Shown piece after piece: positions 29,296 through 40,100 of a stretch of DNA of 64,000 nt (within the stretch, counting starts at the first letter, position 1; every line of letters starts with the position of its first letter). Under the pieces are notes generated by a model. It ran no database searches, was not told where the DNA came from, and saw nothing but the letters and a program-made list of their open reading frames with translations. The stretch lies in NCBI RefSeq assembly GCF_037102585.1, contig NW_027043822.1, positions 521,001-585,000 on the forward strand. The letters run 5' to 3'. Source of the DNA: Saccharomycopsis crataegensis (taxonomy: Eukaryota > Ascomycota > Saccharomycetes > Ascoideales > Saccharomycopsidaceae). The translations under genes and the position numbers were made by a program.

Positions 29296-29982
29296 TCACT
29301 CCCCTTTCAATGCATTCCCCAATTTGACTTCTTCTCTAGAAGTCATTTCCTTCTCCTTTAACTCCAATTCTTTTCTATCTCTTGCTAATCTCCCTAATTC
29401 TCGAAGTTCCCATTGTCGCTTTTCAAGCTCTGGATCTAAATCATCAGTATCATCTATTCCTCCAGTATCCTCACTGTATGATTCTCTAATAAGTTTTCGA
29501 CTCTCAGCTTCCGTGCGCTGTTGATGCTCGATATAATTCAATGCTCTGTCTTTGATTCCATCAGAATCTTTTGCGTTTTGAGGTACAAGATTCTTGCGCG
29601 CTCTTTTAGATTTAGATACAAAGATTAGCTGCGATATTTTGTCATTATTGTCACTGTCACTGTCACTATTGCTATCATCACTCACTTCTTGAGAATCATT
29701 ACTATCATCAGGATCCTCACTATCACTTCCCAGTTCACTTTCATCTAGCTGTTTATTTTCTCTCTTATCGCTATCAGAATCAGCTAACACTTTGGTCTTT
29801 TCACTTTTCGAACTGTCAATATTTATAATTTTGAACGCGGTATTATTTGCTAGCAGTGGTTTCTGATTTATCTTTTTAGAACTCCCTTCATCCGATGATT
29901 CTGAATCACTTCCTTCATCCGATGATCCAGATTCATGGAGCGCTTTCCCTGGAAAATATCTCTGTAATTTTTTTGGTGCCAT
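29296..29982 (-). CDS. SPP381: U4/U6.U5 tri-snRNP protein Spp381 (MFAP1 family)
   Basis: The product is 228 residues. After an acidic Ser/Asp-rich N-terminal half (DSNDSQEVSDDSNSDSDSD) comes the MFAP1 core: LIFVSKSKRARKNL, ALNYIEHQQRTEAESRKLIRESY, GGIDDTDDLDPELEKRQWELRELGRLARDRKELE. In Saccharomyces, Spp381 binds Prp38 and is needed for pre-mRNA splicing at the B-complex stage. The length is somewhat below the Saccharomyces protein (about 291). It shares a divergent 455-base upstream region with COQ3. Confidence 0.88.
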   Translation of the reverse strand: MAPKKLQRYFPGKALHESGSSDEGSDSESSDEGSSKKINQKPLLANNTAFKIINIDSSKSEKTKVLADSDSDKRENKQLDESELGSDSEDPDDSNDSQEVSDDSNSDSDSDNNDKISQLIFVSKSKRARKNLVPQNAKDSDGIKDRALNYIEHQQRTEAESRKLIRESYSEDTGGIDDTDDLDPELEKRQWELRELGRLARDRKELELKEKEMTSREEVKLGNALKGE

Positions 29983-30437
29983 TGAGTAATTGTTTTATGA
30001 TAATATATAAGTAAACATATGATTCAAAAATTGTTAATTCCATTGATTTGGTACTTACTTATTTCTTCTTGTCAGATATTTTTTAGCAGGGTAAGAGCTA
30101 CCGGCATTTTAAAGCCTTACGAGGAATCTTTCAGAGACACACAAACTAGGCAATCACACATCAGTATAGTGGGTTAAGTGGTAAATATCTTATTAAGAAA
30201 ACAATCAAGGCAAAACCAGAGGACAATAAGAGTATTGAAGCTTCAAAAGCGTTGCAAAATAGTACGCAAGCTTAGCGAGATTATCACGTGCGTATAATAA
30301 TGCAATAGTTTTTTTTTCTTTACAGGGTGTGTTTGGCAAAGCAGACTCGATTGAATCAAGCGTAATGACCTTGATCATTACGTCGAAACAAACTGACACA
30401 CAGTATTTCGAATGAAATAGGATCAAAGAAACAGAAA
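29983..30437. promoter_or_regulatory. Divergent promoter SPP381 / COQ3 with TCACGTG
   Basis: TCACGTG at 30284-30290 is a Cbf1-type E-box about 150 bases before the COQ3 ATG. A minus-strand frame over 30205-30453 overlaps the COQ3 start and looks fortuitous. Confidence 0.5.
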
Positions 30438-31382
30438 ATGCTAAAATTATCAAAAAGCTTAGTTTCCCAAATACCTAAGGTCCAGGGAACTTTAGGGAAA
30501 GTTACATTCTCATCCTCATACACGAGACAATATAGTGTTAGCGCTGATGAGGAAACGAAACACTTTAATCATCTTGCTGCAAGTTGGTGGGATATAAACG
30601 GTCCCCAGCGTATTCTTCACAAAATGAATCTTGTGCGAATGGATTTTATTCAGCAAAATATCACCAATTCGATATCACTTAATGATAAATCGACACCCCA
30701 AGGAGAAGAAGTATATGTCCCGGGCTATAATTTGAACTTGCTTCCAAAAGAAATTAGTGAGCAAATCCTATCAGACCAAAAAGAAAAACGTACTAAAGAA
30801 TATGAGAAGTTACAGTTACGGTGTCTTGATATTGGATGTGGAGGGGGGATCCTTAGCGAATCATTGGCGAGATTACCAATTGTGAAATCAGTTAATGGGT
30901 TAGATTTAGCAAGCGAGGTTGTTGAAATAGCCAGAAAGCATAAGGATCTTGACCCGATAATCAAGAACAAAATCACTTACGAGTTAAAAGCTTTGGAAAG
31001 TGTGAATAAGGATGAGATGTATGATGTAGTGACAATGTTTGAAATTTTGGAGCATGTTGACCAACCGGGTGAATTTTTGAAGGAAGGGTTATCACATTTG
31101 AAAAAAGATGGGTTGCTATTCTTATCTACTATTAACAAGGATTTTGTTAGCTGGTTCACAACAATATTCATGGGGGAATACATGTTAGGAATTGTACCAG
31201 TAGGAACCCATCATTTAGAAAAGTACATCGACTATAAAACTTTGGATAATTTAATGGGACAACAAAAAAGATTTGAGGTTCTTAGTGCCAAAGGTGGATC
31301 ATATTTCCCATGCTATGGCTGGTATTTACACAGTCATCCAGAGTTTGGAAATTATTTTATGGCAATCAAGAGAATTGAATAG
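30438..31382 (+). CDS. COQ3: Ubiquinone biosynthesis O-methyltransferase Coq3, mitochondrial
   Basis: The product is 314 residues. The basic N-terminus (MLKLSKSLVSQIPKV...YTRQYS) fits a mitochondrial presequence. The family block HFNHLAASWWDINGPQRILHKMN follows. The SAM-binding motif I LDIGCGGGILSESLA lies at about residues 129-143, the post-I acidic residue is in GLDLAS, and motif II is DVVTMFEILEHVDQP (about 197-211). The UbiG/Coq3 loop VPVGTHHLEKYI (about 255) ends in the conserved GWYLHSHPEFGNYFMAIK. Coq3 performs both O-methylation steps of coenzyme Q synthesis in the CoQ synthome on the matrix side of the inner membrane. The start gives a complete presequence. Confidence 0.97.
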   Translation: MLKLSKSLVSQIPKVQGTLGKVTFSSSYTRQYSVSADEETKHFNHLAASWWDINGPQRILHKMNLVRMDFIQQNITNSISLNDKSTPQGEEVYVPGYNLNLLPKEISEQILSDQKEKRTKEYEKLQLRCLDIGCGGGILSESLARLPIVKSVNGLDLASEVVEIARKHKDLDPIIKNKITYELKALESVNKDEMYDVVTMFEILEHVDQPGEFLKEGLSHLKKDGLLFLSTINKDFVSWFTTIFMGEYMLGIVPVGTHHLEKYIDYKTLDNLMGQQKRFEVLSAKGGSYFPCYGWYLHSHPEFGNYFMAIKRIE

Positions 31383-31813
31383 ATAAATAAATACTGTAAA
31401 TATATAGGAAAAGAAACTTGTTAAATTACTATGATCTTTGCTTGAATTTGTTTTTTGTAATTTAAATGCATTGGATTACCTGTAATTCTTCCACTACCAT
31501 GGTGTATTGGCGAGATGTGTCAAATATAGGGCGCATATATATCACGCTCTAGCCATATGATACAGTATAGGGCTATAATACTTCAAATATGTGACTTATG
31601 CAATATCACGTGATAATCATCAAATGAATGTGACTACCCACCCCCTCTACCCACCCCGAGTTTCCCTCTCACTACGCTGCGACATCCCGTCGCTAGCTTT
31701 GCTCACTGAGACGCCTGACTTTGACTTTTGCTGGGAAAAAAAAAAGTGAAAAATTTGTTTCCAGTGATTTCATATTACGAAGAGCTAAAGGATAATAATA
31801 ATATAGATCAAAA
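31383..31813 (+). promoter_or_regulatory. RPL27 promoter with Tbf1-like motif, CACGTG and CTACCCACCCC repeats
   Basis: AGGGCTATA at 31569-31577 matches the Tbf1 motif. ATCACGTGAT at 31605-31614 is a palindromic Cbf1-type site. CTACCCACCCC occurs twice at 31634-31644 and 31647-31657. The order Tbf1-like then CACGTG repeats the arrangement upstream of RPL8. The left part of the region is the COQ3 3' region. Confidence 0.6.
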
Positions 31814-32968
31814 ATGGCCAAGTTCATCAAGTCTGGTAAAGTTGGTATGTATCATATTACACTGAATTATTAATTATTGATGGTGGTTTTGATAATGAAT
31901 CGTTTGGAAGGAAGTGGGATGATCGTGAATTAAAATGCAATGTTGTAACAAAGTCATGAAAAAGATTATAATATGAAGCCATATAACTAGGAAAGTGAAC
32001 GGATTTAATATACTATCATATTATTCCTGTATCTTTGACTCAAGGGGTTTGGAATTTGAAGCGTTTTGACAAATGGTGAATTCAATTTTCATGATCCTAA
32101 CGAGGATTATTATTATGAAAAATCTTTTAGAGTAAGTATCCATCAGGGGATTAGTGTATAATGTACTACTGTTTCAGAGGGAGTTGCTCATTGAATGATG
32201 GGAAAATTTTCAAAATTCACGGATATTAGCACGGCTTAAAAGGATTGGGAAATAATGCAATTCAATATTATAATTTGTTTGTCAGAATGTTTTATCATCC
32301 ATGTGGCTAACTTGGTTGATTATTTCATAGTACAAGTTCTGCGTTTTTTGTTCAAAATCTGCCGAGCTCATGGAATTTGCTTGTTTGCCAATCAATCTTG
32401 ATAAAAGTTCTAAAGATCCAGTTGTGATTGCTATGTTTTTTCAAATCAATCTTCAAGTTCACAATCCCAAACCCATAAATAGGAATGATCCAATTTTTTT
32501 CGATCTTCCATCACAAGTTCACTGCAAAGTACCACCATAAATATTTATCTTATCAGAGTATTGAACCCTAAGTTACTAACGTTATTAGCTATTGTCGTCC
32601 GCGGTCGTTTCGCTGGTAGAAAAGTCGTCATCGTGAAGCCACACGATGAAGGTACCAAATCTCACCCATTCCCACACGCCGTCGTTGCCGGTATTGACAG
32701 ATACCCATTGAAGGTTCACAAGGCTCACGGTTCCAAGAAGGTTGCCAAGAGAACTAAGATCAAGCCTTTCGTCAAGGTCGTTAACTACAACCACTTGTTC
32801 CCAACTCGTTACACCCTCGACGTCGAAAACATCAAGAGCATTGTTACTTTGGATGCTTTGAACGAACCAACCCAAAAGAAGGAAGCTAAGAAGGTTGTCA
32901 AGAAGGCTTTTGAAGAAAAGCACCAAGCTGGTAAGAACAAGTGGTTCTTCAGTAAATTGAACTTCTAA
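31814..32968 (+). CDS. RPL27: 60S ribosomal protein L27 (eL27), two exons with a long intron
   Basis: Exon 1 is 31814-31844 ([10 protein letters not shown] plus one base). The intron, 31845-32588 (744 bases), begins GTATGT, has TACTAAC at 32574-32580 only 8 bases before the TAG acceptor, and joins in frame to exon 2, 32589-32968. The product is 136 residues, exactly the Saccharomyces length. It includes the KOW-like start ([20 protein letters not shown]), [35 protein letters not shown] and the terminal [10 protein letters not shown]. The very short branch-to-acceptor spacing is unusual for yeast. The intron is large for the genome and shows no clear snoRNA boxes. Confidence 0.97.
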
Positions 32969-33131
32969 GCGTTTTTATCGTTTTGACTAACAATAAACTC
33001 GTTTGTATTTTTGCTGACTACTTAATGAAAATTCTCTCATAATAATTTTTCCTATGTAAGACTGCCTATTTTTTATTCTTTGTTGATCGTTTGGTTTTCT
33101 ATATCATAAGACTTGGTTTTACATTTACCGT
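32969..33131. other. RPL27 3' region
   Basis: This T-rich downstream DNA contains likely polyadenylation signals and no gene. Confidence 0.5.
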
Positions 33132-33621
33132 ATGAACCTAATACAGGTTTACCAACAAAAAAACATCAGTAACGATGTGTCTTCCTTTTACATACACCGA
33201 ATTTCCTTCAAGAGAGTGTATCACTTCAAGGAAAGAAATAAGAAGCAAATAACAACATATGAAGGTTATTTCTTGGAACACTCTGAATACGATAATTGCT
33301 GTGAGAGCACGCGACCTTCTCGCTTGATGGGTTATTCGTAAGTTCAATCATGTATTCACTCATTTACTGAAGTAGTCACTACTAACCTTGTTTTTATTTT
33401 TTAATTTCAAACATATATCTGTTAATTGGATAATGAACTTTTGTAGAAAGAATAAAAAAAAAAGGAAAGAACAAAACAATAAGCCTCCTAGTGAGTCGGC
33501 GAATTGTGGAGTAATACAAACATTAATCTTTAGATGTTGCGCGGATTCATATCCAGTTTATCTTATATCAACCACCCAAAAGGCGGCTTACTTATCGTTT
33601 GGGTTTCCAGTATTTGGTTAA
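33132..33621 (+). CDS. Candidate two-exon gene of unknown function upstream of IRA
   Basis: Exon 1, 33132-33337, is open for 68 codons and ends at GTAAGT (33338). A perfect TACTAAC lies at 33380-33386. The first AG after it is the TTGTAG acceptor at 33446. Exon 2, 33447-33621, then stays in frame to a stop. The total is 381 bases, encoding 126 residues. An inner ATG at 33326-33328, just before the donor, would instead give a short first exon as in many yeast genes (MGYS followed by a Lys-rich stretch, 61 residues). The product has a basic patch (KNKKKRKEQNNK) and a hydrophobic end (YPVYLISTTQKAAYLSFGFPVFG region). I recognise no family. The splice signals are as good as those of the ribosomal-protein genes here, but each half is short enough to arise by chance. 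Confidence 0.4.
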
Positions 33622-34190
33622 TTTATAGTTTGTTTTTCGAGGATTTCAATGTACGCTTGGTAATATTAGACTGAGTATCGAAGCATCATCGATGACCAAC
33701 GGGAAAAGCGTTCACGATGACATATACATGAAGTTGCTGAGAGTTATGCACATCGCACATGAGGGTCCCAACGGTTGTGCTTCTCTGGTTGGGCCCAAAA
33801 GCAAGTCTTTGAGGTTTTTGGCATGAAGTGGGTGAGTTCACTTCAGTAAATGGCAACGTTTGTATTTCTTTCCCCAACCGTTGCCTTTTGCCACGTTCGA
33901 TAAACGTATATGTTTCGCCGTCCTTTTCTTTTTATCGCCCGATTGTTTGCTTGTTGTTTTTCTACCCCCGTTGAGTTCTCTTTTCTTTTATCTGCGCGCC
34001 ACTCCAAAGATTGCTCTCCTCAAGCCATGCAAAACGCGTCATAGAGCGATGTTGACACCTTTTTTCATGTTGAGGTGGTGTGGGAGAGTGAAATATAGGT
34101 ATCATGTATTTATAATATTTTCAAATATTACCTTACTTGTGTGTGGATAAGTAAAGAGCTCAGACAATAGAAAGTACCATATCTACAAAG
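33622..34190. promoter_or_regulatory. IRA upstream region with a GC-richer structured segment
   Basis: Between about 33660 and 33850 the base composition is visibly richer in G and C than the surrounding DNA. It contains a 44-codon frame with its own ATG (33692-33826; MTNGKSVHDDIYMKLL at the start). It also contains a stem, GGGTCCCAAC at 33763-33772 against GTTGGGCCC at 33788-33796, with one bulged T. ACGCGT occurs near 34034. Whether this is a leader with an upstream frame, a structured RNA or a remnant gene cannot be decided by reading alone. Confidence 0.45.
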
Positions 34191-37100
34191 ATGACAGTTG
34201 CTGTCTCGACGATAGATTTTTTTATCGATAACTTGGCTGACCACTTGTCAACCAAGAACTCATTTGTATTGATGAAAGAATTGGATTCTGATCCTTATAT
34301 CAATTATATGAGACAAGGGATCTTGGATATTTCAAAGTCAAATAGTGATTATGCAATTAGGAAGCTTTTCACAGCACTAAATGCCATATCAACATCCATA
34401 TCGAAGTCTTCTTCAACATCAACATCATCAGAATCATTCTCCACATCGTCTTCATCACCATCAATAAACTTGAATGCAACGAAGGATAAAATAGTTTTGT
34501 TTATCCAAAAGTTAATGATCAGCTTGGTTACACAAAACTATGATTCAGCTAAAAATGAGGCTTTCAACCCTATTCTTGCGAGTTTTGGAACACATAAACT
34601 CAGATCTTCTATTCAATCTTTTTCTCACTCAGACGCCGTTGCCAACTCCAAATTTTTATATCTAAGCAGAAGATTTCCTGAAGGGTTGTCTTTCCAAGAA
34701 TTGACGAGTTTTATGGATATAATTTCTTCCATAATCTCTGATAGATTCCCGAAATTTGAGTATCGAAATTTAAGTATGAATCATGGAACAAATTCGTCAC
34801 AAAGAGCACCATTGCTTATGTATGAGCCATCAGCAACAAGAGAATCTATTGATAGTTTTTGCGGCAACTTGTCGACATTCGTCTCCCATTCAAATTCTCG
34901 CTATTATCTCAACTACTTACGTTCAAAACTATTAGGCCAATCATATAGCACCCTTTCCTCACTGTCAGTAGCATCGTCATCTTCCGCTACTTTATCGTTA
35001 TTGTCATCATCCTCTGTCACAAATGTGGATGATATTCAGAAATTCATTCAGCTTATAGAATATTCTTCTTTTGATCATGACGTGCATCTTTTAGCCGATT
35101 ATTTTGAGTTTATTTGGGATTTTATTAAATTGTATCAGGATGATTCCGCGTTACAGAAATTATTTATGGTAAATTTTGGTAGGGCAATCAAACATTGGAT
35201 ATCGAGATTCCCAAATGAGTATGTTGAAATGACCGCATCTGCGTCAAACAAAAATACCAACATTTCAGAAAAAGCTAGGAAATTATTCCACTATATGTGC
35301 CAATTCCTTCCTAAACCATCAGACCCAAACAATTATTTTGACCTAACCAATCAAAGGAACTTCATCAGGCCATTAATAATCTTGTTATGTCTAGTTATTC
35401 TGCCATTTGAAAAAATTAATCTGCTAGGAGCATGGAGTTTGTTGAACGTAAAATCACCGACAGATGATGATTCCAAGTTGGCTATGATTACTAGGAACCA
35501 GGAATTGAAATTTTTATCCACTATATTGAAACATACATTGTTAGGAATGAAGGATAATAACGAAAGCTATTTTGATGCTTGTGATGGATATGTTTTGATG
35601 GTCGGGATAGCCTCAGTGATTATTAAAGAAGAGAAAGCGGTTTTATCAAGTTTGACACCAGCGGTTTCAAAATCAGATAACGGCTTTGCAAGAGCGGCGA
35701 CTTCCATTGACAGCATACATACGAAGCCTGTTCAAATAGAATCTGCTAATCTGATTGTGAAATTTATTGCCTCGACGTACGATTCGGTATACTATACATT
35801 GCACATTCCACAAGTCGATAACAAATCTTCTGAAATATTGAATTCGGCGGTCTTTAGTGTTGGCAAACAAATGGAAGTGGTAGATGAAATCCGGATTTGT
35901 TTCTTCAGTTTTGTTTCGTTATTTGACCCCTCAAGATTCTTCAGTTTGGTTTATAGAGGCCTTGAATTGCAAAGCAAAATAGATTGCGATGATAGTATTT
36001 CAAATGAATCAGAATCAGCGTCCATCGAGAGCTCATTACATTCTATTTTCACTCTCTTTTGTGGCCTACGATTATTTTATGAAGCAACAAATGGGAAAAA
36101 TAAAACATTTTTGCAAGCGGTGAAGCCTTTCATAGAGGTATTTCTTGCCAGGTATGTTCTGATAATCAAGAAGGGCAAAGTGGTTAAAAAAGTGTCTTCT
36201 TTGCAGACAAGAGCCGTTGATAAGGACATTACAGCACAAACCGCAAAAGCGTTGGTATCCAGTGGCATTGAAACTTCGATCGGTAGTAAAGATAGTCAGT
36301 CTGACACTAAGGTTATCAATCAAGTGCAGCGTTCAATACCTTCAAATATTTCTTCGGGATCAAGCTTTAGAAGGTCTTTACACTTACGATCTCTATCTCA
36401 TGGTAAAGCAAATACTATTTACACAACAAGGCAATCACAAGATCCTTTGTCTAAGGCGCAGACACACTTATCTATTCAACAAAGCGCGGGAATTGATCCA
36501 CATCAACAACCTTCAATGATCTCTAGTGGCAGTACAAATGACTTCCGTAATAGTTCAACTATGGTCTCGGATAAGCTGGGTGGCCTGCCATCAAATACTG
36601 CCTCCAAGTCTAAAATATTGTATGGCGAGACCAAGAGTTTTGCAAAACTGTTATTCAAGTATCCATCTGGATTTGATAATAAAGAGAAAGGTGAGAAGCA
36701 CCATAAACGATCTGTTTCCGATGATACACATACAATTTATTCTGTTCTGACCGCCAGTACTGGAATTATACATGAAAGTGATACTAGTTTCAACGACCAT
36801 ACTAATCTTGGGAGTGCTGCTCCTTCCGTTGGAGGTCTCCAACAAAGCCATTATAATTTGAAAAAAAATTTGCCAGACTCAAGCGCTGATAATGATATTA
36901 AGGCATACGATAATTCCCAATATCAGAGAATTATGGCCGACCCAGTATATGTTGCGAAGCGAACCCTAGCTAATTTTTTTGAGATTGTGAAACTTTCTCC
37001 TTTTTCGTTTTTTGATTTGGAAAGTGTGGTGAGCAAAAGTGGGTTAAAGTGTGACATGAAGATTGCAGAGCATCAAGATTTCAAAAGCTTGTTGATGGCT

Positions 37101-40100
37101 ATTCTTTGCGGTTTGAATGATGAAGATATCGGACTAAGCAATGCAAGCCAGGAGTTGCTTTATGTACTATTGGACCACGAATTGTATTATAAGAATCATG
37201 ACACTGGAATTGAAGTATTGTCCGATGAATATTTCAGAATATTGTCATGTACAATTGAATTTTCTCATGAAGTCATCTTGCAATTGGCCAATATGGTGGA
37301 CTTAACTAGTCCGAGACTTCCTGTTTTGTTAAGTATTATAGCAGAAATTTTTGCGATGGAAGTATCAATCACTAAGAAAAATAGTGATAGGCTCTTATCT
37401 GGACAGGCGCCTTTTGGATTTGGTGATCCGGAGTATTTTGCTAGGGGATTAATGAGATTGGACGTGGTTATTTTTACATTTTGCGCTGCTCCAAACATCG
37501 AAGTTGCCCAGATAGTGGATAAGATCATGAGAATTGTTGATCAACATTTAGATTTGCTTGGAATGAGTCCATTGCCTGGCCAAGAAGAGGCTATTTATAA
37601 AAGATGGCCACTTAGGAACTTTTTCTCTGCTTTCTCAAGAGAGTGCCGAATTAGCGGATTTGTTGGGCTTGTTGGCTTCCGAAAAAAGATAAAGAATTGC
37701 TTAATAACTTATGCCACTATTCCATCTGATTCACTCTTGATTGTATGGGACCGGCTTTATACTGTTTGGGAGAGCACATTGGAAGAAGTTTCAATTGAGA
37801 ATCATGATAGATTGAAATTATTTGAGTCAGTAGGCAGAATGCTATCAATGATTTGCGGCGTGCTACTATATGATAAGAATTTGTCACAACTATATATTAA
37901 TCAGATTAGTAATTTCATCAAACAGAATTTGAAATTCATCCAATCAGGCGGCTTGAAAATACAAGCTTTAGCCAAAAGTATAATAATTGAAGATATACAT
38001 GAAAACGCCTTCATGGCTTTGGCATTGGAACTCTTAGAGTTCATTGGTGATTTTATGGCTACAGAATATGAAAATTCCAGCGAATCCAGTAAGATTAGTG
38101 TTGCAGATTCAGTTATTACATTCATGAAAGTTTTATATCAAGCAGGGAATGAGTTGAAGATATTTGAAATCACTACTGTTTTTATTGATATATTTAAATC
38201 GCAGTTGATAATACTTGAAAACTCTAAGAATCCTACAGGGTATCAGTTAAAGATTAAAGCGATGGTAATTGCTAGAGAAAATGATGGGCTCAGAAAGTTG
38301 CATATAGATGGATCCTTGAAACTTAGAAACACATACGTCAAGTTGCTCATGCGTTGGATGGAAGATTGTATTCGTGCTCCTGAAGATTTGGTACTATCTG
38401 GTAGTGATAATGTAATTACCTCACAATCCGGCGCTGTCACTAAGAGTACAGATGAAGATTTACAAAATCCACAAAACCCTCATCTTAAGAACAAAAACCT
38501 GGGGTTGGTGTGGTATCTCAAGTTACGAACATGTATGGAGTGCGCCAAATTTTTGAGAATGTTGACCTTAGACTTGAGATTAGCTCCTGAAACTGCAGTT
38601 AACCGGAATCAATTAAGAGAGGAAAATGAAGCTCTAATCGAACATTTTTTTAATATAATTTTTTCTGCGATTGATAAGTTTTCTAATTCTGGTAATGGTG
38701 GATCAGATCCGCGTACTGTGGAAATTTTAGATAATTTGGTGGTGGGATTGGGAAATCTATTTGTAGCAAATATTGATATTGCATTGGGTAGATCGGTATC
38801 ATTAGGTTTTCACAAGGACGATCGATTTCGAAAGATATTTTTGAAGATTTTCACCACTATTTTTGGTAACAGCTGGAAAAATTTTTATAAAGGAAATTTA
38901 GAAGAAGATAAAAGCTTTTGGCAAGATCAGCTATTAGATGCCCTTGCGAATCATGTTGATTTAGCGATAGCATTTGCGGATAATTGTCCATCCAAGGATG
39001 TTGATCTTATGGCTTACTCATTGCTAATGGCCTACGAATCTCGTGGCAAGCCATTAGAGGTGATTTCCAAATTGGTCCAGTATGAAATGCTTACCACAGT
39101 GCAAGCTTCCACTATTTTGCGTCAAAATACGGTGGCTGCCAGAATGTTGTATCTTTATGCTAAAACTGGTGAAGGTAGTATTTATTTGCAAGAGGTTATT
39201 GAACCAATTTTAAACGAAATAATAAATTCTAAGGAACCTTTTGAGTTTGATTCTGCACAAATAGCAAATGAAGATTCAAAAGATTTGGCGTTTTTTAAGA
39301 AGTGCTTGCATCGGTTGGTTGACACCATTAGCGAATCTGCTCCTGTTTTCCCTGCCTGCCTCAAGTACGTATGTTACATGATTCGAAAGTATTATATTGA
39401 GGCTTTTGGACTTAAGAAGGATTATATGAATGCCATTGCTTCATTCGTATTCTTGAGGTTTATTGTTCCTGCAATAGTTAATAACGATTCGTTTATGAGC
39501 TCTGGTAGATACTTGAATAGCAAAATGAGTAATTACTTCACATTGTTAGCAAAATTTATTCAAGGCCTAGCCAGCAATTCAGTAAATAACGATCGCTGGC
39601 CATTCCTTCAGAACAATCAGAGTATTGTTGAAGAACTCAGTGGAAAAGTGTGCAGGTTTTTGGATGATATTTCTCAGGCTATTGAAATGCCAAAATGCGC
39701 TCTAATTCAATATGATTTGGATAGATATTCATATTTGAATGAGTTTGTGTTTGATAATATTATAGAAGTTAGGGCATCATTATTATCGCCAAAGATTTCC
39801 CCAGTTGAGGCCACATTAGAAGAAAAATTTAATACGTATCTACAGTTGGATAGGGCTGCTAACAAATTGGGTGCTCCAGTATTAGTCAGAAAATTCAAGA
39901 TACCAGAGGTTATTAAAAATGATTATCCCAAAATTTATGATTTCATGAGTAGATATCTGATGGTTGACATCTCCACTATTCTCTCAATTCCATTTTTCCA
40001 CCAGGTGGAATTCAACGATGCAATGGCGATTGTTTTATCATATTATTACTTCCAAAAATACAAAATTGATCAATTTTTGGCTTGCTATGTGTTCATGCTG

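Noticed and set aside
33685-33745. C/D-box snoRNA candidate
   Set aside because: The two CGATGA words are imperfect C boxes. There is one CTGA but no D' box, and the terminal stem does not sit directly against the boxes.
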